NCBI RefSeq assembly: GCF_001425945.1
Contig: NZ_LMEB01000007.1
Coordinates: 62,163-126,162, forward strand
Reading direction: 5' to 3'
DNA length: 64,000 nucleotides
Source of the DNA: Brevundimonas sp. Root1279
GTDB lineage: Bacteria > Pseudomonadota > Alphaproteobacteria > Caulobacterales > Caulobacteraceae
Below, one piece after another: positions 10,550 through 19,198 of this stretch. The notes beneath the pieces were generated by a model, which was not told the DNA's origin, did not search any database, and saw only the letters and a list, made by a program, of their open reading frames with translations. Position 1 is the first letter of the stretch. Every line of letters begins with the position of its first letter. The position numbers were made by a program, and so were the translations under genes.

Positions 10550-10847
10550 GGTCTTGCTTCCCTAGCAGGAGAGGTTTGCGAGCTACTGGTCTATGGGGGG
10601 AGCCGGTAGCCCGCTTGACCCCCAAACGCACTGTGGTTATCGCCCGGATGGGTTAAGACCATGTCGCCGGGCGTGGTTACCGGGAGATTTACTTCGAATT
10701 GGCGCATGTTTTCGCCTTAAGTGCTGCTTTTGTTGCCTTCTACACTGCGACCATCGGTATTCCGTGCTCGGTTTCAAACTTTATTGAGGATTCACGAGTC
10801 AGGTTCGCGTCACGCTTCGCGCGCGCTCGCCATATGGACCTGACGCC
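10550..10847. promoter_or_regulatory. Divergent intergenic region between pilA and the minor-pilin operon
   Basis: About 300 bp without a convincing gene; a 64-codon open frame inside it is not protein-like. It must hold promoters for pilA (leftward) and the secretin N-domain gene (rightward). TTAA-containing motifs occur (TTAAG near 10650 and TTAA near 10717), but no TTAA-N7-TTAA full CtrA site was found. The stretch around 10690-10790 is noticeably AT-richer than its surroundings, as expected for a promoter. Confidence 0.55.
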
Positions 10848-11252
10848 ATGATCCGCACCTCCCGTCTGCTCACCGCCATCGCCCTCGCCGCGACCGTCGC
10901 CGGTCCGGGTCTGGCCGTCGCCCAGTCGGCGCGGCTGAACGTCGAAATCGATCAGGCCCAGCGCGTCCAGATGCAGGGGCAGGCCAGCTCTGTGATCGTC
11001 GGCAATCCCAAGATCGCGGATGTCACGGTCGTCGACGCCAACACGCTCTACATCACCGGCAGGGGCTACGGCGTGACCGAGGTCGTCGCCGTCGACGCGG
11101 TCGGCCGCACGGTGTTCCAGAGCCAGGTGGTGGTCAGCGCCGGCGCCGGCTCCGGCCAGGTGCGCGTGTGGCGCGGCGCCCAGTCGACCGAAATGGCGTG
11201 CGGGTCGTCCTGCTCGCCGTCGGTGCGGCCCACCGAATCCGGCGCAGAGTAA
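10848..11252 (+). CDS. Stand-alone pilus/secretin N-terminal domain protein
   Basis: 134 residues. A signal peptide (about 1-25, ending AVAQS) leads into a single pilus-assembly N-terminal domain (T2SS/T3SS N0-like; 'VIVGNPKIADVTVVDANTLYITG', quoted as VIVGNPKIADVTV). This repeats the front domain of CpaC without the secretin barrel. The C-terminus is short and has two cysteines. It heads the rightward operon with two TadE/TadG-like genes. It probably acts in the periplasm with the CpaC ring or the minor pilins; the exact role is not known to me. Confidence 0.85.
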   Translation: MIRTSRLLTAIALAATVAGPGLAVAQSARLNVEIDQAQRVQMQGQASSVIVGNPKIADVTVVDANTLYITGRGYGVTEVVAVDAVGRTVFQSQVVVSAGAGSGQVRVWRGAQSTEMACGSSCSPSVRPTESGAE

Positions 11253-11257
11253 GCGCC

Positions 11258-11806
11258 GTGGCCGGGCGTGTTTCCTGGCCGGGCGCGGGTGCGCGCCGCC
11301 GCCTGCGGCGCTTCGCAGGCGATCAGGACGGGTCGACCTTGGTCGAGTTCGCCTTTGTCATCTTTCCCTTCTTCTTCATGGTCTTCGCCATCCTTGAGGT
11401 GGCGCTGATCTTCACCGTCAATTCGGTGCTGGAGAACGCGACCATTGAAACCGGCCGCCTGGTGCGCACCGGACAGGCTCGCGCGGCCGACATGGGCGCG
11501 GTCGAGTTCGAGAACAGCCTGTGCTCGCGCATGAGCATCTTCGCCGGCGAGTGCCCCGATCGTGTCAGCATCGATGTCCGCGTGATTCCGCAGTTCAAGG
11601 CGGTGCCGCCGGACCCGACCTCGGGCGGCGCCTTCGACCCGAGCGGCCTGAGCTACGCCAACGGCCTGCCGGGCGACCTGATCCTGGTGCGAGTCTGGTA
11701 CAAACACCCGCTGGTCACCGCCTTCATGTCCCCGGCCCTGTCGCGAATGTCAGACGGCACGGCCCTGCTGACCTCCACCACCGCCTTCCGCAACGAGCCG
11801 CCATAG
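11258..11806 (+). CDS. TadE-like minor pilin
   Basis: About 182 residues from a GTG at 11258, five bases after the preceding stop. The frame is open further upstream but those codons overlap the previous gene. After a basic leader, 'DGSTLVEFAFVIFPFFFMVF' shows the TadE prepilin-like signature: a short charged leader, Glu at +5 of the mature part and one membrane helix. The rest is an extracytoplasmic domain with a Cys pair. TadE/TadF pseudopilins are cleaved by CpaA and assist Flp pilus assembly. The start is uncertain because no strong ribosome site is visible. Confidence 0.85.
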   Translation: MAGRVSWPGAGARRRLRRFAGDQDGSTLVEFAFVIFPFFFMVFAILEVALIFTVNSVLENATIETGRLVRTGQARAADMGAVEFENSLCSRMSIFAGECPDRVSIDVRVIPQFKAVPPDPTSGGAFDPSGLSYANGLPGDLILVRVWYKHPLVTAFMSPALSRMSDGTALLTSTTAFRNEPP

Positions 11807-12343
11807 ATGACCAGACCCAGCCTGTTCAGGCGCCTGGCGCGCGATGAAGGCGGCATTTCCGCCGTCGAATTCGCTGTCGTCGCGCCGGTGCTGATCTTCT
11901 TCTACATGGGCATGAACGAGTTCTGCCAAGGCTTCATGGCCCAGAAGCGGATGAGCCATGTGACGTCCATGGTCGCGGACCTGGTGGCGCAGGAGAAGTC
12001 GGTGACGCCGGCCAACATCGGCGACATCTTCGACATCGGGGGGCTGATCATGAAGCCCTTCCCGGACAGCACCCTGCACCTGCGGGTCACCAGCGTCACC
12101 CAGACGGCGGGGGTGGCCAAGGTCGACTGGAGTTGGGGCGAGGGCATGACCCCCCGGCAGAAGGGCGGCGCCATAACCATACCCACCGGCCTGATCTCAG
12201 ACGGCCAAAGCCTGATCATCTCGGAATCGACCTACGACTACGACTCGCCCTCGGACTATCTGATGCCCGGGCTGACGCGGTTTTCGCGCTCCTACTATCT
12301 ACGGCCGCGCCACGTCGACACGGTCGGCTGCGCCACCTGCTAG
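11807..12343 (+). CDS. TadE/TadG-like minor pilin
   Basis: 178 residues, starting immediately after the stop of the previous gene (TAG then ATG). The N-terminus RRLARDEGGISAVEFAVV shows the pseudopilin leader, with Glu in the conserved position and a following hydrophobic helix (about 20-40). The C-terminal domain is beta-rich and ends with a CATC cysteine pair. It is the second minor pilin-like protein of the operon and a probable partner of the first. It converges on pabB, with 10 bp between stops. Confidence 0.85.
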   Translation: MTRPSLFRRLARDEGGISAVEFAVVAPVLIFFYMGMNEFCQGFMAQKRMSHVTSMVADLVAQEKSVTPANIGDIFDIGGLIMKPFPDSTLHLRVTSVTQTAGVAKVDWSWGEGMTPRQKGGAITIPTGLISDGQSLIISESTYDYDSPSDYLMPGLTRFSRSYYLRPRHVDTVGCATC

Positions 12344-12353
12344 GCGGCCTCCG

Positions 12354-13652
12354 CTAGCCGGAGAGCGCCTCACGCAGGGCGCGGATCTTGGCGTCCGTCT
12401 CCTCCAGCTCGGCCTGCGGGTCGCTGTCCGCCACGATGCCGGCGCCGGCCAGGGCGCGGAACCGCCAGCGGCCGTCCGAGCGCTCGAACGAGGCCGTGCG
12501 GATCAGCACCGAAGCGGTCAGCTCGCCCCCCTCCCCGACGTGAAACAGGCTGCCGCACCAGGGCCCGCGCGGCGGCTCGTGGCGGGCGATGACCTTCATC
12601 GCCTGGTGCTTGGGCGCGCCGGTGATCGAGCCCGGCGGGAAGGTCGCCTCCAGCAAGTCGGCCACGCCGGCCCCTTCCCTCGCAGTCGCCGTCACGGTTG
12701 AGACCAGGTGGTGAACGGTCGGATGGGACTCGACCTGAAAGAGACGCTCGGCCACCACCGTGCCAGGCTCGGCCACACGGGCCAGGTCGTTGCGCATCAG
12801 ATCGACGATCATCAGGTTCTCGGCCCGGTCCTTGGCGCTGGCGGCCAGTTCGGCGGCGAGCGCGGCGTCCCGGGCGGGGTCGACGCCGCGCGATCGGGTC
12901 CCCTTGATCGGCCGGGTCTCGATGCGCCGGCCATCGGGCTGGAAGGTCAGGAACAGTTCCGGCGAATTGGACACCAGGGCACGTTCACCCAGCCTCCAGA
13001 AAGCGCCGTAGGCGGCGGCGCGGCCGGCGAGGCGCAGCATGACGTCGAAGGGATCGGCCGCTTCGCGCAGCTCGCCCGACCAGGCGCGGGCGATATTGGC
13101 CTGGAACAGCTCGCCGGCGGCGATGCGAGCGACGACGTCGGCGACAGCGGCCGTATAGGCTTCGGGCGGCGCTTCAGCCTCCAGCTCAAGAGCCGGCGGC
13201 GGCGGGACGACAGGCTCGCGCGCGCCGGCCAGCCAGGCCTCGGCGTGGTCGGCGGCTGCGCGGGCCCCGGCAGGGTCGGCGCCCCGCCCGATCACGCTGA
13301 CCGTCCGGGCCTGGTGGTCGAACGCCAGCATGGCGGGATAGCGCGCCAGCATCAGATCGGGCCAGACGCGCGGCCGCGGCCCGGTCGCGGCGCGGGCCCC
13401 GGCGTCATAGGCGAGCAGTCCGACCACGCCGGCCGCCAGCGCCGGATGCCTGAGCGGGGCGAGGCCGTCTTCCCCGATCGCACCGGAGCCGACCCAGTCG
13501 GGATCCGCCGCCACGAAGGAGCGCCGCCCCAGCTCGCCGCCGTCGGACAGCAGGGCCAGGGCGCCGTCGCGATCCTGCAGACCTGCCGCGACCGCCAGCG
13601 GCTCGCGCCAGGGCCGGACCCGCCGCTCGACCGCCTGGAAGGGAGTGATCAC
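12354..13652 (-). CDS. pabB: Aminodeoxychorismate synthase component I
   Basis: 432 residues, chorismate-binding family. The TrpE/PabB core is clear: 'GELFQANIARAWSGEL', 'SNSPELFLTF', 'ETRPIKGTRSRG', 'ENLMIVDLMRNDLARV' and 'FPPGSITGAPKHQAM', in family order from about residue 170 to 350. It converts chorismate plus amidotransferase-derived ammonia to 4-amino-4-deoxychorismate for folate synthesis. The PIKGT motif and the short N-terminus favour PabB over TrpE, and no trp genes are nearby. The 4-bp start overlap with the phosphatase stop suggests cotranscription. Confidence 0.9.
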   Translation of the reverse strand: MITPFQAVERRVRPWREPLAVAAGLQDRDGALALLSDGGELGRRSFVAADPDWVGSGAIGEDGLAPLRHPALAAGVVGLLAYDAGARAATGPRPRVWPDLMLARYPAMLAFDHQARTVSVIGRGADPAGARAAADHAEAWLAGAREPVVPPPPALELEAEAPPEAYTAAVADVVARIAAGELFQANIARAWSGELREAADPFDVMLRLAGRAAAYGAFWRLGERALVSNSPELFLTFQPDGRRIETRPIKGTRSRGVDPARDAALAAELAASAKDRAENLMIVDLMRNDLARVAEPGTVVAERLFQVESHPTVHHLVSTVTATAREGAGVADLLEATFPPGSITGAPKHQAMKVIARHEPPRGPWCGSLFHVGEGGELTASVLIRTASFERSDGRWRFRALAGAGIVADSDPQAELEETDAKIRALREALSG

Positions 13653-14428
13653 GTCGACAACCGCTCGCCGATCCGGTCGCGCAGGGCGGCGTCGACGCCG
13701 AGCGCCTGCTCCAGATAGGCCTCCACCGAGCCGTGGCGGGCGACGATCTCGGACAGGGCGGTCTCGAGGAAGACCGGCTCGACGCCGAGGAAGGCCACCA
13801 CCGCCCCGTGCGACGCCTTGCGGCCCGTCATGGTTTCCAGCTGGCGCGCGATGCTCGGGGCGCGGCGCTCCAGGTCGACCGCGGCGTTGGTCAGCAGATA
13901 GTCCTCGACCATGTCGTCGCGATGCACGCCCAGCAGGCTGTGGGTCAGGGCGGCCAGCATTCCGGTGCGGTCCTTGCCCGCCGCGCAGTGGATCAGCACC
14001 GGCCCGTCCGCCTCGCCCAGAGCCCGGAAATAGCGGCCAAACAGATCCAGGTGCGCGGGTTCGAACGGCAGGGCGCGGTAGACGCCGGTCATGAAGCGAC
14101 GGCCCGACTCCTCGGTCAGGTCGGCGTTTTTGAGGAAGGTGATGTGCGGGGCCTCTCCGCCGTCGTCATGGCCGCTCTCGATGACCTGGGCGGCGAAGCC
14201 GGCGGGACGGCGCGACGGCTGGTCGCGACGCTCGCTCGGGCGGCGCAGGTCGACCACCGCGGCCAGGCCCAGCCCGCCCAACCGCTCCAGGTCGGCCTCA
14301 GAGGCGCGGGCGTGATGGGCCGAGCGGTACAGCCGACCGGGGACCACGCGCCGGCCGGCGGCCGAGGCGTAGTCCCCGTAGTCGCGGAAATTATCGAGGG
14401 CGTCGAACTGCTGGATGCGGCCGGTCAT
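13649..14428 (-). CDS. Tyrosine-protein phosphatase (Tyr_phosphatase3 family)
   Basis: 259 residues. The catalytic loop HCAAGKDRTG (C-x5-R, about residue 150) and the N-terminal 'FRDYG' and 'GRLYRSAHHA' features are typical of the IphP/MptpB-like bacterial phosphatases that act on phosphotyrosine or phosphoinositide-like substrates. Cytoplasmic; no signal peptide. It precedes pabB with a 4-bp overlap. The physiological substrate cannot be inferred. Confidence 0.88.
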   Translation of the reverse strand: MTGRIQQFDALDNFRDYGDYASAAGRRVVPGRLYRSAHHARASEADLERLGGLGLAAVVDLRRPSERRDQPSRRPAGFAAQVIESGHDDGGEAPHITFLKNADLTEESGRRFMTGVYRALPFEPAHLDLFGRYFRALGEADGPVLIHCAAGKDRTGMLAALTHSLLGVHRDDMVEDYLLTNAAVDLERRAPSIARQLETMTGRKASHGAVVAFLGVEPVFLETALSEIVARHGSVEAYLEQALGVDAALRDRIGERLST

Positions 14429-14473
14429 GCCGCCTCTCTAGCCGAGGCGAGCGCCGGGGTCAGCCCGCCCCGA

Positions 14474-14779
14474 TCAGCCGGCCTTTCCGACCAATCCCTG
14501 CATGGCGTCGAGGTAGGCCACGAAGGCGCGGCGGCCCTGGGGCGTCATGGCCGCTTCGGTCAGGGGCTTGCGCCCCTCGAACCGCTTGTTGACGCTGACG
14601 AAGCCGGCGTCCTCCAGCTTGCGCAGGTGGACCGAGAGGTTGCCGTCGGTGGTCTGAAGCCGCGCCTTCAGGGTGTTGAAGTCGGCGCTCTCCGCCCCCG
14701 ACAGCACCGCCATGATGCCCAGGCGTACGCGACCGTGGATGACCTCGTCGATGCGGTTGATGTCGAAGTCGTCGGCCAT
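14474..14779 (-). CDS. Winged-helix transcriptional regulator (ArsR/MarR-like, HTH_34 type)
   Basis: 101 residues from the ATG at 14779; the frame continues upstream but would overlap the previous gene's end. The winged helix spans about 15-90, with 'LSGAESADFNTLKARLQTTD' as helices 2-3 (quoted as FNTLKARLQTTD) and 'LSVHLRKLEDAGFV' as the recognition region. No metal-binding cysteines are present. It is the last gene of a three-gene operon with two membrane proteins. The perfect ACTTTA-N5-TAAAGT dyad ahead of that operon is its likely operator. Confidence 0.85.
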   Translation of the reverse strand: MADDFDINRIDEVIHGRVRLGIMAVLSGAESADFNTLKARLQTTDGNLSVHLRKLEDAGFVSVNKRFEGRKPLTEAAMTPQGRRAFVAYLDAMQGLVGKAG

Positions 14780-14781
14780 GG

Positions 14782-15411
14782 TCAGGCCTGCTTCGCGGCG
14801 CGCATCAGGAGGTAGCCCGGCAGAGCCATGAGCAGGAACAGCGCTACGGCATAGGCGAGATACTGCTCGGACTGGCCGGCGAACAGGGCCAGCAGCGGAG
14901 CGGCGCCGAAGCTGGCGAGCGACAGGGTCCACAGCATGCGCGAGCGCTGCATGGCCGCGTTCACGGCCCAGCCGACCCCATAGAAGACCATGATGATCGA
15001 CGGGATCAGGGCGAACATGGCGTTCAGCGCGGCCTCGTCGGCCAGGCGCCAGCCCAGCACGGCCATGGCGAGGAACATGGCGAAGATGCCCCAGCCCATG
15101 CCGCTCCAGGCGATGCCGGCGGCGCGGTTGGCGGTCGTGCTGACGCCGGCGTTTCGACGCAGGCGGGGAATGGTCACGGCCAGGATGATCCAGTAGCCGA
15201 CGGTGGCTACGACCCAGCCGATCCAGAGCTGGTTCTCGGCGAGCGGCAGGACGCCCGCGACCACGGCCCAGTGAAACAGGCTGGCCAGCCCGTAGAGCAG
15301 TCCGCCGAACATCAGCAGCGAGTTGCCCTGCATCGGGGCCTGGGCGCCCTCCTCGGCGAGCCGGCGCATCCAGGCAATGTCGGCGGCGGTGTCTTCGACC
15401 TTGTCGATCAT
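14782..15411 (-). CDS. Integral membrane protein (paralogue of upstream gene)
   Basis: 209 residues with six hydrophobic segments. The start is the ATG at 15411, supported by AAAGGAGAG 9 bp upstream; a longer open frame upstream overlaps the neighbouring gene and is not credible. Segments such as 'LFHWAVVAGVLPL' and 'SEQYLAYAVALFLLMALPG' resemble 'LFQWGVQSGALGL' and 'PDQYVFQALTLALIALLPG' in the next gene, so the two are diverged duplicates. Function unknown; it is co-operonic with a winged-helix regulator, 2 bp from its start. Confidence 0.82.
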   Translation of the reverse strand: MIDKVEDTAADIAWMRRLAEEGAQAPMQGNSLLMFGGLLYGLASLFHWAVVAGVLPLAENQLWIGWVVATVGYWIILAVTIPRLRRNAGVSTTANRAAGIAWSGMGWGIFAMFLAMAVLGWRLADEAALNAMFALIPSIIMVFYGVGWAVNAAMQRSRMLWTLSLASFGAAPLLALFAGQSEQYLAYAVALFLLMALPGYLLMRAAKQA

Positions 15412-15425
15412 GAGGGTCTCTCCTT

Positions 15426-15995
15426 TCAGAGTCGGCGGCCGAGGGCCAGCCACAGTCCGGGCAAAAGGGCGATGAGAGCCAGGGTCAGGGCCTGGAACAC
15501 ATACTGGTCCGGCGTGCCGGCGGTGAGGAGTTGCAGGGCCGAACCGGCGAAGGCGATCAGGGCGATGACGCCGGTGTTGGGTCGGCCCGTGCGCCCCAGG
15601 GCGACCAACCAGGCCATGCCGTAGAGACCGAGGGTGGCGACGGAGGTCAGCCGCATCAGCGCCCAGTCGCCCGTCGCCGCCGAGACGGCGGCCAGCAGCA
15701 GGGCCGCCCCGACCATGGCGCCGACACCAAGCCGCGACCAGCCGGCGACCCGGCGGGCCGCCTCCCCACCCAGACGGCGCAGGCGGAACAGGCCGCTGAA
15801 AAACACGCCGACGGCGACCGGCCAGCTCAGCGCCAGGGCGGCCGGGTGCAGGCCCAGCGCGCCCGACTGCACGCCCCACTGGAACAGGTTGGCGGCGCCG
15901 AAGCAGACGCCGGCCAGAAGCAGGACCCGGCCCGCACAGACGGCGACGTCGGCCTGCGGGCGGTCGGTTTCATAAGCGAGGGCGACGGTGGTCAT
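15426..15995 (-). CDS. Integral membrane protein, first gene of regulator operon
   Basis: 189 residues with six hydrophobic segments and the same ground plan as the following gene. CTCAAGGAGAG lies just upstream of the ATG as a good ribosome site. It heads a three-gene operon (membrane protein, membrane protein, winged-helix regulator), an arrangement seen in many bacteria for regulators that control small membrane proteins. An inverted repeat 37 bp upstream probably marks the operator. No transport motif is recognisable. Confidence 0.82.
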   Translation of the reverse strand: MTTVALAYETDRPQADVAVCAGRVLLLAGVCFGAANLFQWGVQSGALGLHPAALALSWPVAVGVFFSGLFRLRRLGGEAARRVAGWSRLGVGAMVGAALLLAAVSAATGDWALMRLTSVATLGLYGMAWLVALGRTGRPNTGVIALIAFAGSALQLLTAGTPDQYVFQALTLALIALLPGLWLALGRRL

Positions 15996-16031
15996 GGTTG
16001 GGCTCTCCTTGAGCGTCGTTATGAGCCAAGG

Positions 16032-16048
16032 ACTTTATGTTGTAAAGT
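16032..16048 (-). promoter_or_regulatory. Perfect dyad ACTTTA-N5-TAAAGT, probable operator
   Basis: ACTTTA (16032-16037) and TAAAGT (16043-16048) form a perfect 6+6 inverted repeat around TGTTG, upstream of the membrane protein/regulator operon. Its size and half-site spacing suit a dimeric winged-helix protein such as the one encoded by the last gene of that operon. Confidence 0.6.
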
Positions 16049-16104
16049 TCTTTCTACGAACTTGCGGACCCGCCGATCTCCTTGATTGACCGGCCGCCTT
16101 TCGC

Positions 16105-16617
16105 CTAAGCGAACGAAGACTCCACTCGGCCGACGCTAACGAGCTCCGCAAGATTGGGCGGGTCGCAGGCCACCCCGACCCACAGATCGTCGAAGTCGCC
16201 GATGAAGTCGGAGCCGCCCGTGCCGATCCAGAATTGCCCGCCGCTTGTCTCGTGCCGGACCGCCACGACGTTCCGTTCCGGGTCATCTGACAGGGCGAAG
16301 GATTCGGCGGCCGTCAGGACGGCGCTTTGCAGGTCACCCCAGGGCGGCTCAAGGGACATCTGGATGCGATCCAGCGCGTGCGGCTGCCAGGCCCTCTGCT
16401 CGATTGTCGCCAGCGTGTAGCGGTCGCCCTTCCAGTTCCAGGTCAAGTCGATGGCGGCCGCACCTTCAAAGCGAAGGTGCACCGCACCCGAAAACGAGAA
16501 GGACGGTGTGGCAAGCTCGGAAACCAGGTGCGACGTGTCGGCCGTGATCGGCATCCACACGAGGCTCACAAGTGCCTTACCCAGTCGAGGACGATAGAGT
16601 TCAGCCCAGTTCATCAT
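16105..16617 (-). CDS. Hypothetical protein
   Basis: 170 residues with no signal peptide or membrane helix. The sequence is rich in Trp and beta-strand-like segments ('AIDLTWNWKGDRYTLATIEQ', quoted as IDLTWNWKGDRYTL). Two ATG codons sit side by side at the start; either could be used. I do not recognise a family. It lies 13 bp after the Rieske gene on the same strand and could share its transcript. Confidence 0.65.
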   Translation of the reverse strand: MMNWAELYRPRLGKALVSLVWMPITADTSHLVSELATPSFSFSGAVHLRFEGAAAIDLTWNWKGDRYTLATIEQRAWQPHALDRIQMSLEPPWGDLQSAVLTAAESFALSDDPERNVVAVRHETSGGQFWIGTGGSDFIGDFDDLWVGVACDPPNLAELVSVGRVESSFA

Positions 16618-16630
16618 GCGTCGCGCCCTC

Positions 16631-17008
16631 TCAACCCGTCCGGATCACCCCACCCTCGACCCTGACCGGCCAAGGCGTCAGCCGAGCGCCCGCACACGGC
16701 CCGCCGGTGCATTCGCCGGTCAGGGGCTCGAAAACCGCCCCGTGCCAACCGCACAGGATCAGCGAGCCGTCCGGCGTCAGGTACTGGTCCAGCTCGATGG
16801 CCAGGGGGAAGCCCTGATGCGGGCAACGGTCGACGAAGCCCGCGAACTGACCGTCCTTGTGCACCACGAAGCCGTGGAAGAAGGCCTCGCCGATCTGCAG
16901 CACGAAGGCGCGCGAGCCGGGGTCGGCGATGTCGGCCGCGGCGCACAGGGCCACGCCCGCGGGGGTGGACCAGACGCGTTTCCGCTCGGTCTGGGGGATG
17001 TCGGTCAT
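16631..17008 (-). CDS. Rieske [2Fe-2S] domain protein
   Basis: 125 residues, a free-standing Rieske ferredoxin-like protein. Ligands are visible as C62-x-H64 (RCPHQG) and C86-x2-H89 (LCGWHG), separated by 21 residues, slightly longer than the common 16-17. No membrane anchor or oxygenase domain is present, so it may be an electron carrier or a subunit of a Rieske dioxygenase-like system. It lies between gpsA and a hypothetical gene with short gaps; no oxygenase partner is nearby. Confidence 0.88.
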   Translation of the reverse strand: MTDIPQTERKRVWSTPAGVALCAAADIADPGSRAFVLQIGEAFFHGFVVHKDGQFAGFVDRCPHQGFPLAIELDQYLTPDGSLILCGWHGAVFEPLTGECTGGPCAGARLTPWPVRVEGGVIRTG

Positions 17009-17018
17009 GCGGGCGAGT

Positions 17019-18017
17019 TTACTCGCGCTCGGCCTTGAGCGGACGGGACAGCAGGCTGTCGATGACGCCCTGGACCGTGCATTCGCCGTTCAGCAGGGCG
17101 GCGACGGCCAGCGAGATCGGCATGTCGACGCCGGTCTTCTGGGCCAGTTCACGCACGGCGGGGGCGGACTCGTAGCCTTCCGCGACCGAACGCTTGCCGG
17201 CCAGGGCCTGCTCCACCGTCTGCCCCTGACCGAGGGCCAGGCCGAGGCTCATGTTGCGCGACTGCGGGCTGGAGCAGGTGAGCACCAGATCGCCCAGGCC
17301 GCACAGGCCGGCGACGGTCTCGGCCTGGCCGCCGAGGGCGACGCCCATGCGGGTCATCTCGGCGAAGCCGCGGGTGATCAGGGCGGCGTGGGCGCTACGC
17401 CCCAGGCCGCGGCCTTCGGCCATGCCGCAGGCGATCGCCAGGACGTTCTTGATCGCCCCGCCGACCTCGGCGCCGACGAGATCGGTGGCCAGGTAGGGGC
17501 GGAAGGCGGGGGCCGACAGGGTCTCCATCAGGGCCTCGCCGAGCGCCTCGTCGGCGCAGGCCAGGGTGACGGCGCTGGGCAGGCCGCGCGCCACCTCGGC
17601 GGCGAAGCTGGGGCCCGACAGGACGGCCGCGGGCGCGGCCGGAATGGTCTCGGCCAGGACGTCGGTCATCAGCTTCAGCGAGCCGCGCTCGATGCCCTTG
17701 GAGCAGAGGATGATCGGCACGCCGGCGCGGTGATGCGGAGCGAAGGCCGCCAGCGTCGAGCGCATGTGCTGCGCCGGCGGCACCGCCAGGATCAGGTCGC
17801 AGCCGGCCAGGTCGGCCAGGTCGGTGGTGACCTGCACATGGTCGTCCAGGGTGACGCCAGGCAGGAAGGCTTCGTTGACGCGCCGTTCCCGGATGCTCTC
17901 GACCACGTCAGCCTCGCGCGCCTGAAGCAGGACATCCAGCCCGGCCCAGCCCGCGACCTGCGCCAGGGCCGTGCCCCAGGCGCCGCCGCCGATCACCCCT
18001 GCGGTGCGAAATTCCAT
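17019..18017 (-). CDS. gpsA: Glycerol-3-phosphate dehydrogenase [NAD(P)+]
   Basis: 332 residues. The N-terminal Rossmann loop [13 protein letters not shown] (about 9-21) and later signatures '[18 protein letters not shown]', '[17 protein letters not shown]' and '[11 protein letters not shown]' are diagnostic. It reduces dihydroxyacetone phosphate to sn-glycerol 3-phosphate for phospholipid synthesis in the cytoplasm. It follows tsaD by 9 bp on the same strand. Confidence 0.95.
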   Translation of the reverse strand: MEFRTAGVIGGGAWGTALAQVAGWAGLDVLLQAREADVVESIRERRVNEAFLPGVTLDDHVQVTTDLADLAGCDLILAVPPAQHMRSTLAAFAPHHRAGVPIILCSKGIERGSLKLMTDVLAETIPAAPAAVLSGPSFAAEVARGLPSAVTLACADEALGEALMETLSAPAFRPYLATDLVGAEVGGAIKNVLAIACGMAEGRGLGRSAHAALITRGFAEMTRMGVALGGQAETVAGLCGLGDLVLTCSSPQSRNMSLGLALGQGQTVEQALAGKRSVAEGYESAPAVRELAQKTGVDMPISLAVAALLNGECTVQGVIDSLLSRPLKAERE

Positions 18018-18026
18018 GCGCGTTTC

Positions 18027-19157
18027 CTAAGCCTTGGCGCCCTTGCGGCCCGGCTTGTGTGCCGGGTCGGCGAGCGCGCTTTTTTCGTCCAGCGGCCAGC
18101 GAGGCCGCGCCGCGGCATCGATGTCCGAGGTCCAACCCTTCTGCAACCGCTCGGCTCCCGCCAGGGCGATCATCGCCGCATTATCCGTGCAGTAGGCCAT
18201 AGGCGGGGCCAGGAAGGCGAATCCGTTCTTCTCGGCCGTCGCTTCGAGGGTCGCTCGGATGGTCCGGTTGGCCGCCACCCCGCCAGCCACCACCAGCAGG
18301 CGATGATCGTGACGCTCGGCATAGTCCCTCATGGCCCGGTCCGACCGCTCGCTGAGCTGGCGGGCGATGGCCTTCTGCACGGCGTCGGCGAGGTCGGCCT
18401 TGTCCTGCTCGGTCTCGCAGGCCTGCGCCAGGCGCGAGGCGGCCGTCTTCAGGCCCGAGAAGGAGAAATCGCAGTCCTTGCGGCCGAGCAGGGCGCGCGG
18501 CAGGTCGTAGCGCGAGCCGTCGCCCGTCGCCGCCAGCTTCTCCAGCGCCGGCCCGCCCGGGTAGCCGAGGCCCAGGGCCTTGGCGATCTTGTCGAAGGCC
18601 TCGCCGGCGGCGTCGTCGATGGTGGTGCCGAGCCGGGTCATGTCGCCGACCCCGCGAACCTCCAGCAGCTGGCAGTGGCCGCCGGAAACCAGGAGCAGCA
18701 GGAAGGGATAGGCCACGCGCGCGCCCAGCCGGGCCGAGACCGCATGGCCCTCCAGATGGTTCACCGCCATGAGCGGCAGGTCGCGCGCCAGCGCCACGGC
18801 CTTGCCGAAGCTGAGGCCCACCATGACCCCGCCGACCAGGCCCGGTCCCGCCGTCGCGGCGACGCCGTCGAGGGCGTCATAGCCCAGCCCGGCCTCGGCC
18901 ATGGCCCGGCGGGTGACGCCGTCGATCATCTCCACATGGCTGCGCGCCGCGATTTCCGGAACGACGCCGCCATAGGCCGCATGGTCGTCGATCTGGCTGT
19001 GCACCACCGACGACAGCACGGTCGCCTCGCCGTCGGCCGTCAGCCGCACCACCGAGGCGGCGGTTTCGTCGCAGCTGGTTTCAAGGCCGAGCACGGTGAG
19101 GCCAGCGGCTTCGGTTGCCCGGCTCCCTTCCCTGCTATAGTCGGCGGCATTGTCCAT
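18027..19157 (-). CDS. tsaD: tRNA N6-adenosine threonylcarbamoyltransferase
   Basis: 376 residues. 'LGLETSCDETAASVV' opens the ASKHA fold, and the metal-binding H-x3-H is seen in NHLEGH. With TsaB and TsaE it transfers threonylcarbamoyl to A37 of ANN-decoding tRNAs. The called ATG gives about 20 residues ahead of the usual start; a GTG inside the LTVLG segment, preceded by an AGGGAAGGGAG purine stretch, is a credible alternative (start near 19091). It is divergent from hemC. Confidence 0.93.
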   Translation of the reverse strand: MDNAADYSREGSRATEAAGLTVLGLETSCDETAASVVRLTADGEATVLSSVVHSQIDDHAAYGGVVPEIAARSHVEMIDGVTRRAMAEAGLGYDALDGVAATAGPGLVGGVMVGLSFGKAVALARDLPLMAVNHLEGHAVSARLGARVAYPFLLLLVSGGHCQLLEVRGVGDMTRLGTTIDDAAGEAFDKIAKALGLGYPGGPALEKLAATGDGSRYDLPRALLGRKDCDFSFSGLKTAASRLAQACETEQDKADLADAVQKAIARQLSERSDRAMRDYAERHDHRLLVVAGGVAANRTIRATLEATAEKNGFAFLAPPMAYCTDNAAMIALAGAERLQKGWTSDIDAAARPRWPLDEKSALADPAHKPGRKGAKA

Positions 19158-19198
19158 GGGGCCGAGGTAGCGGCCCCGTCTTCGCGGCGCAACGACTC

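Noticed and set aside
10593..10787. 64-codon gene in the pilA upstream region
   Set aside because: Cys/Leu/Tyr-rich, no ribosome site, lies in the AT-rich divergent promoter region.
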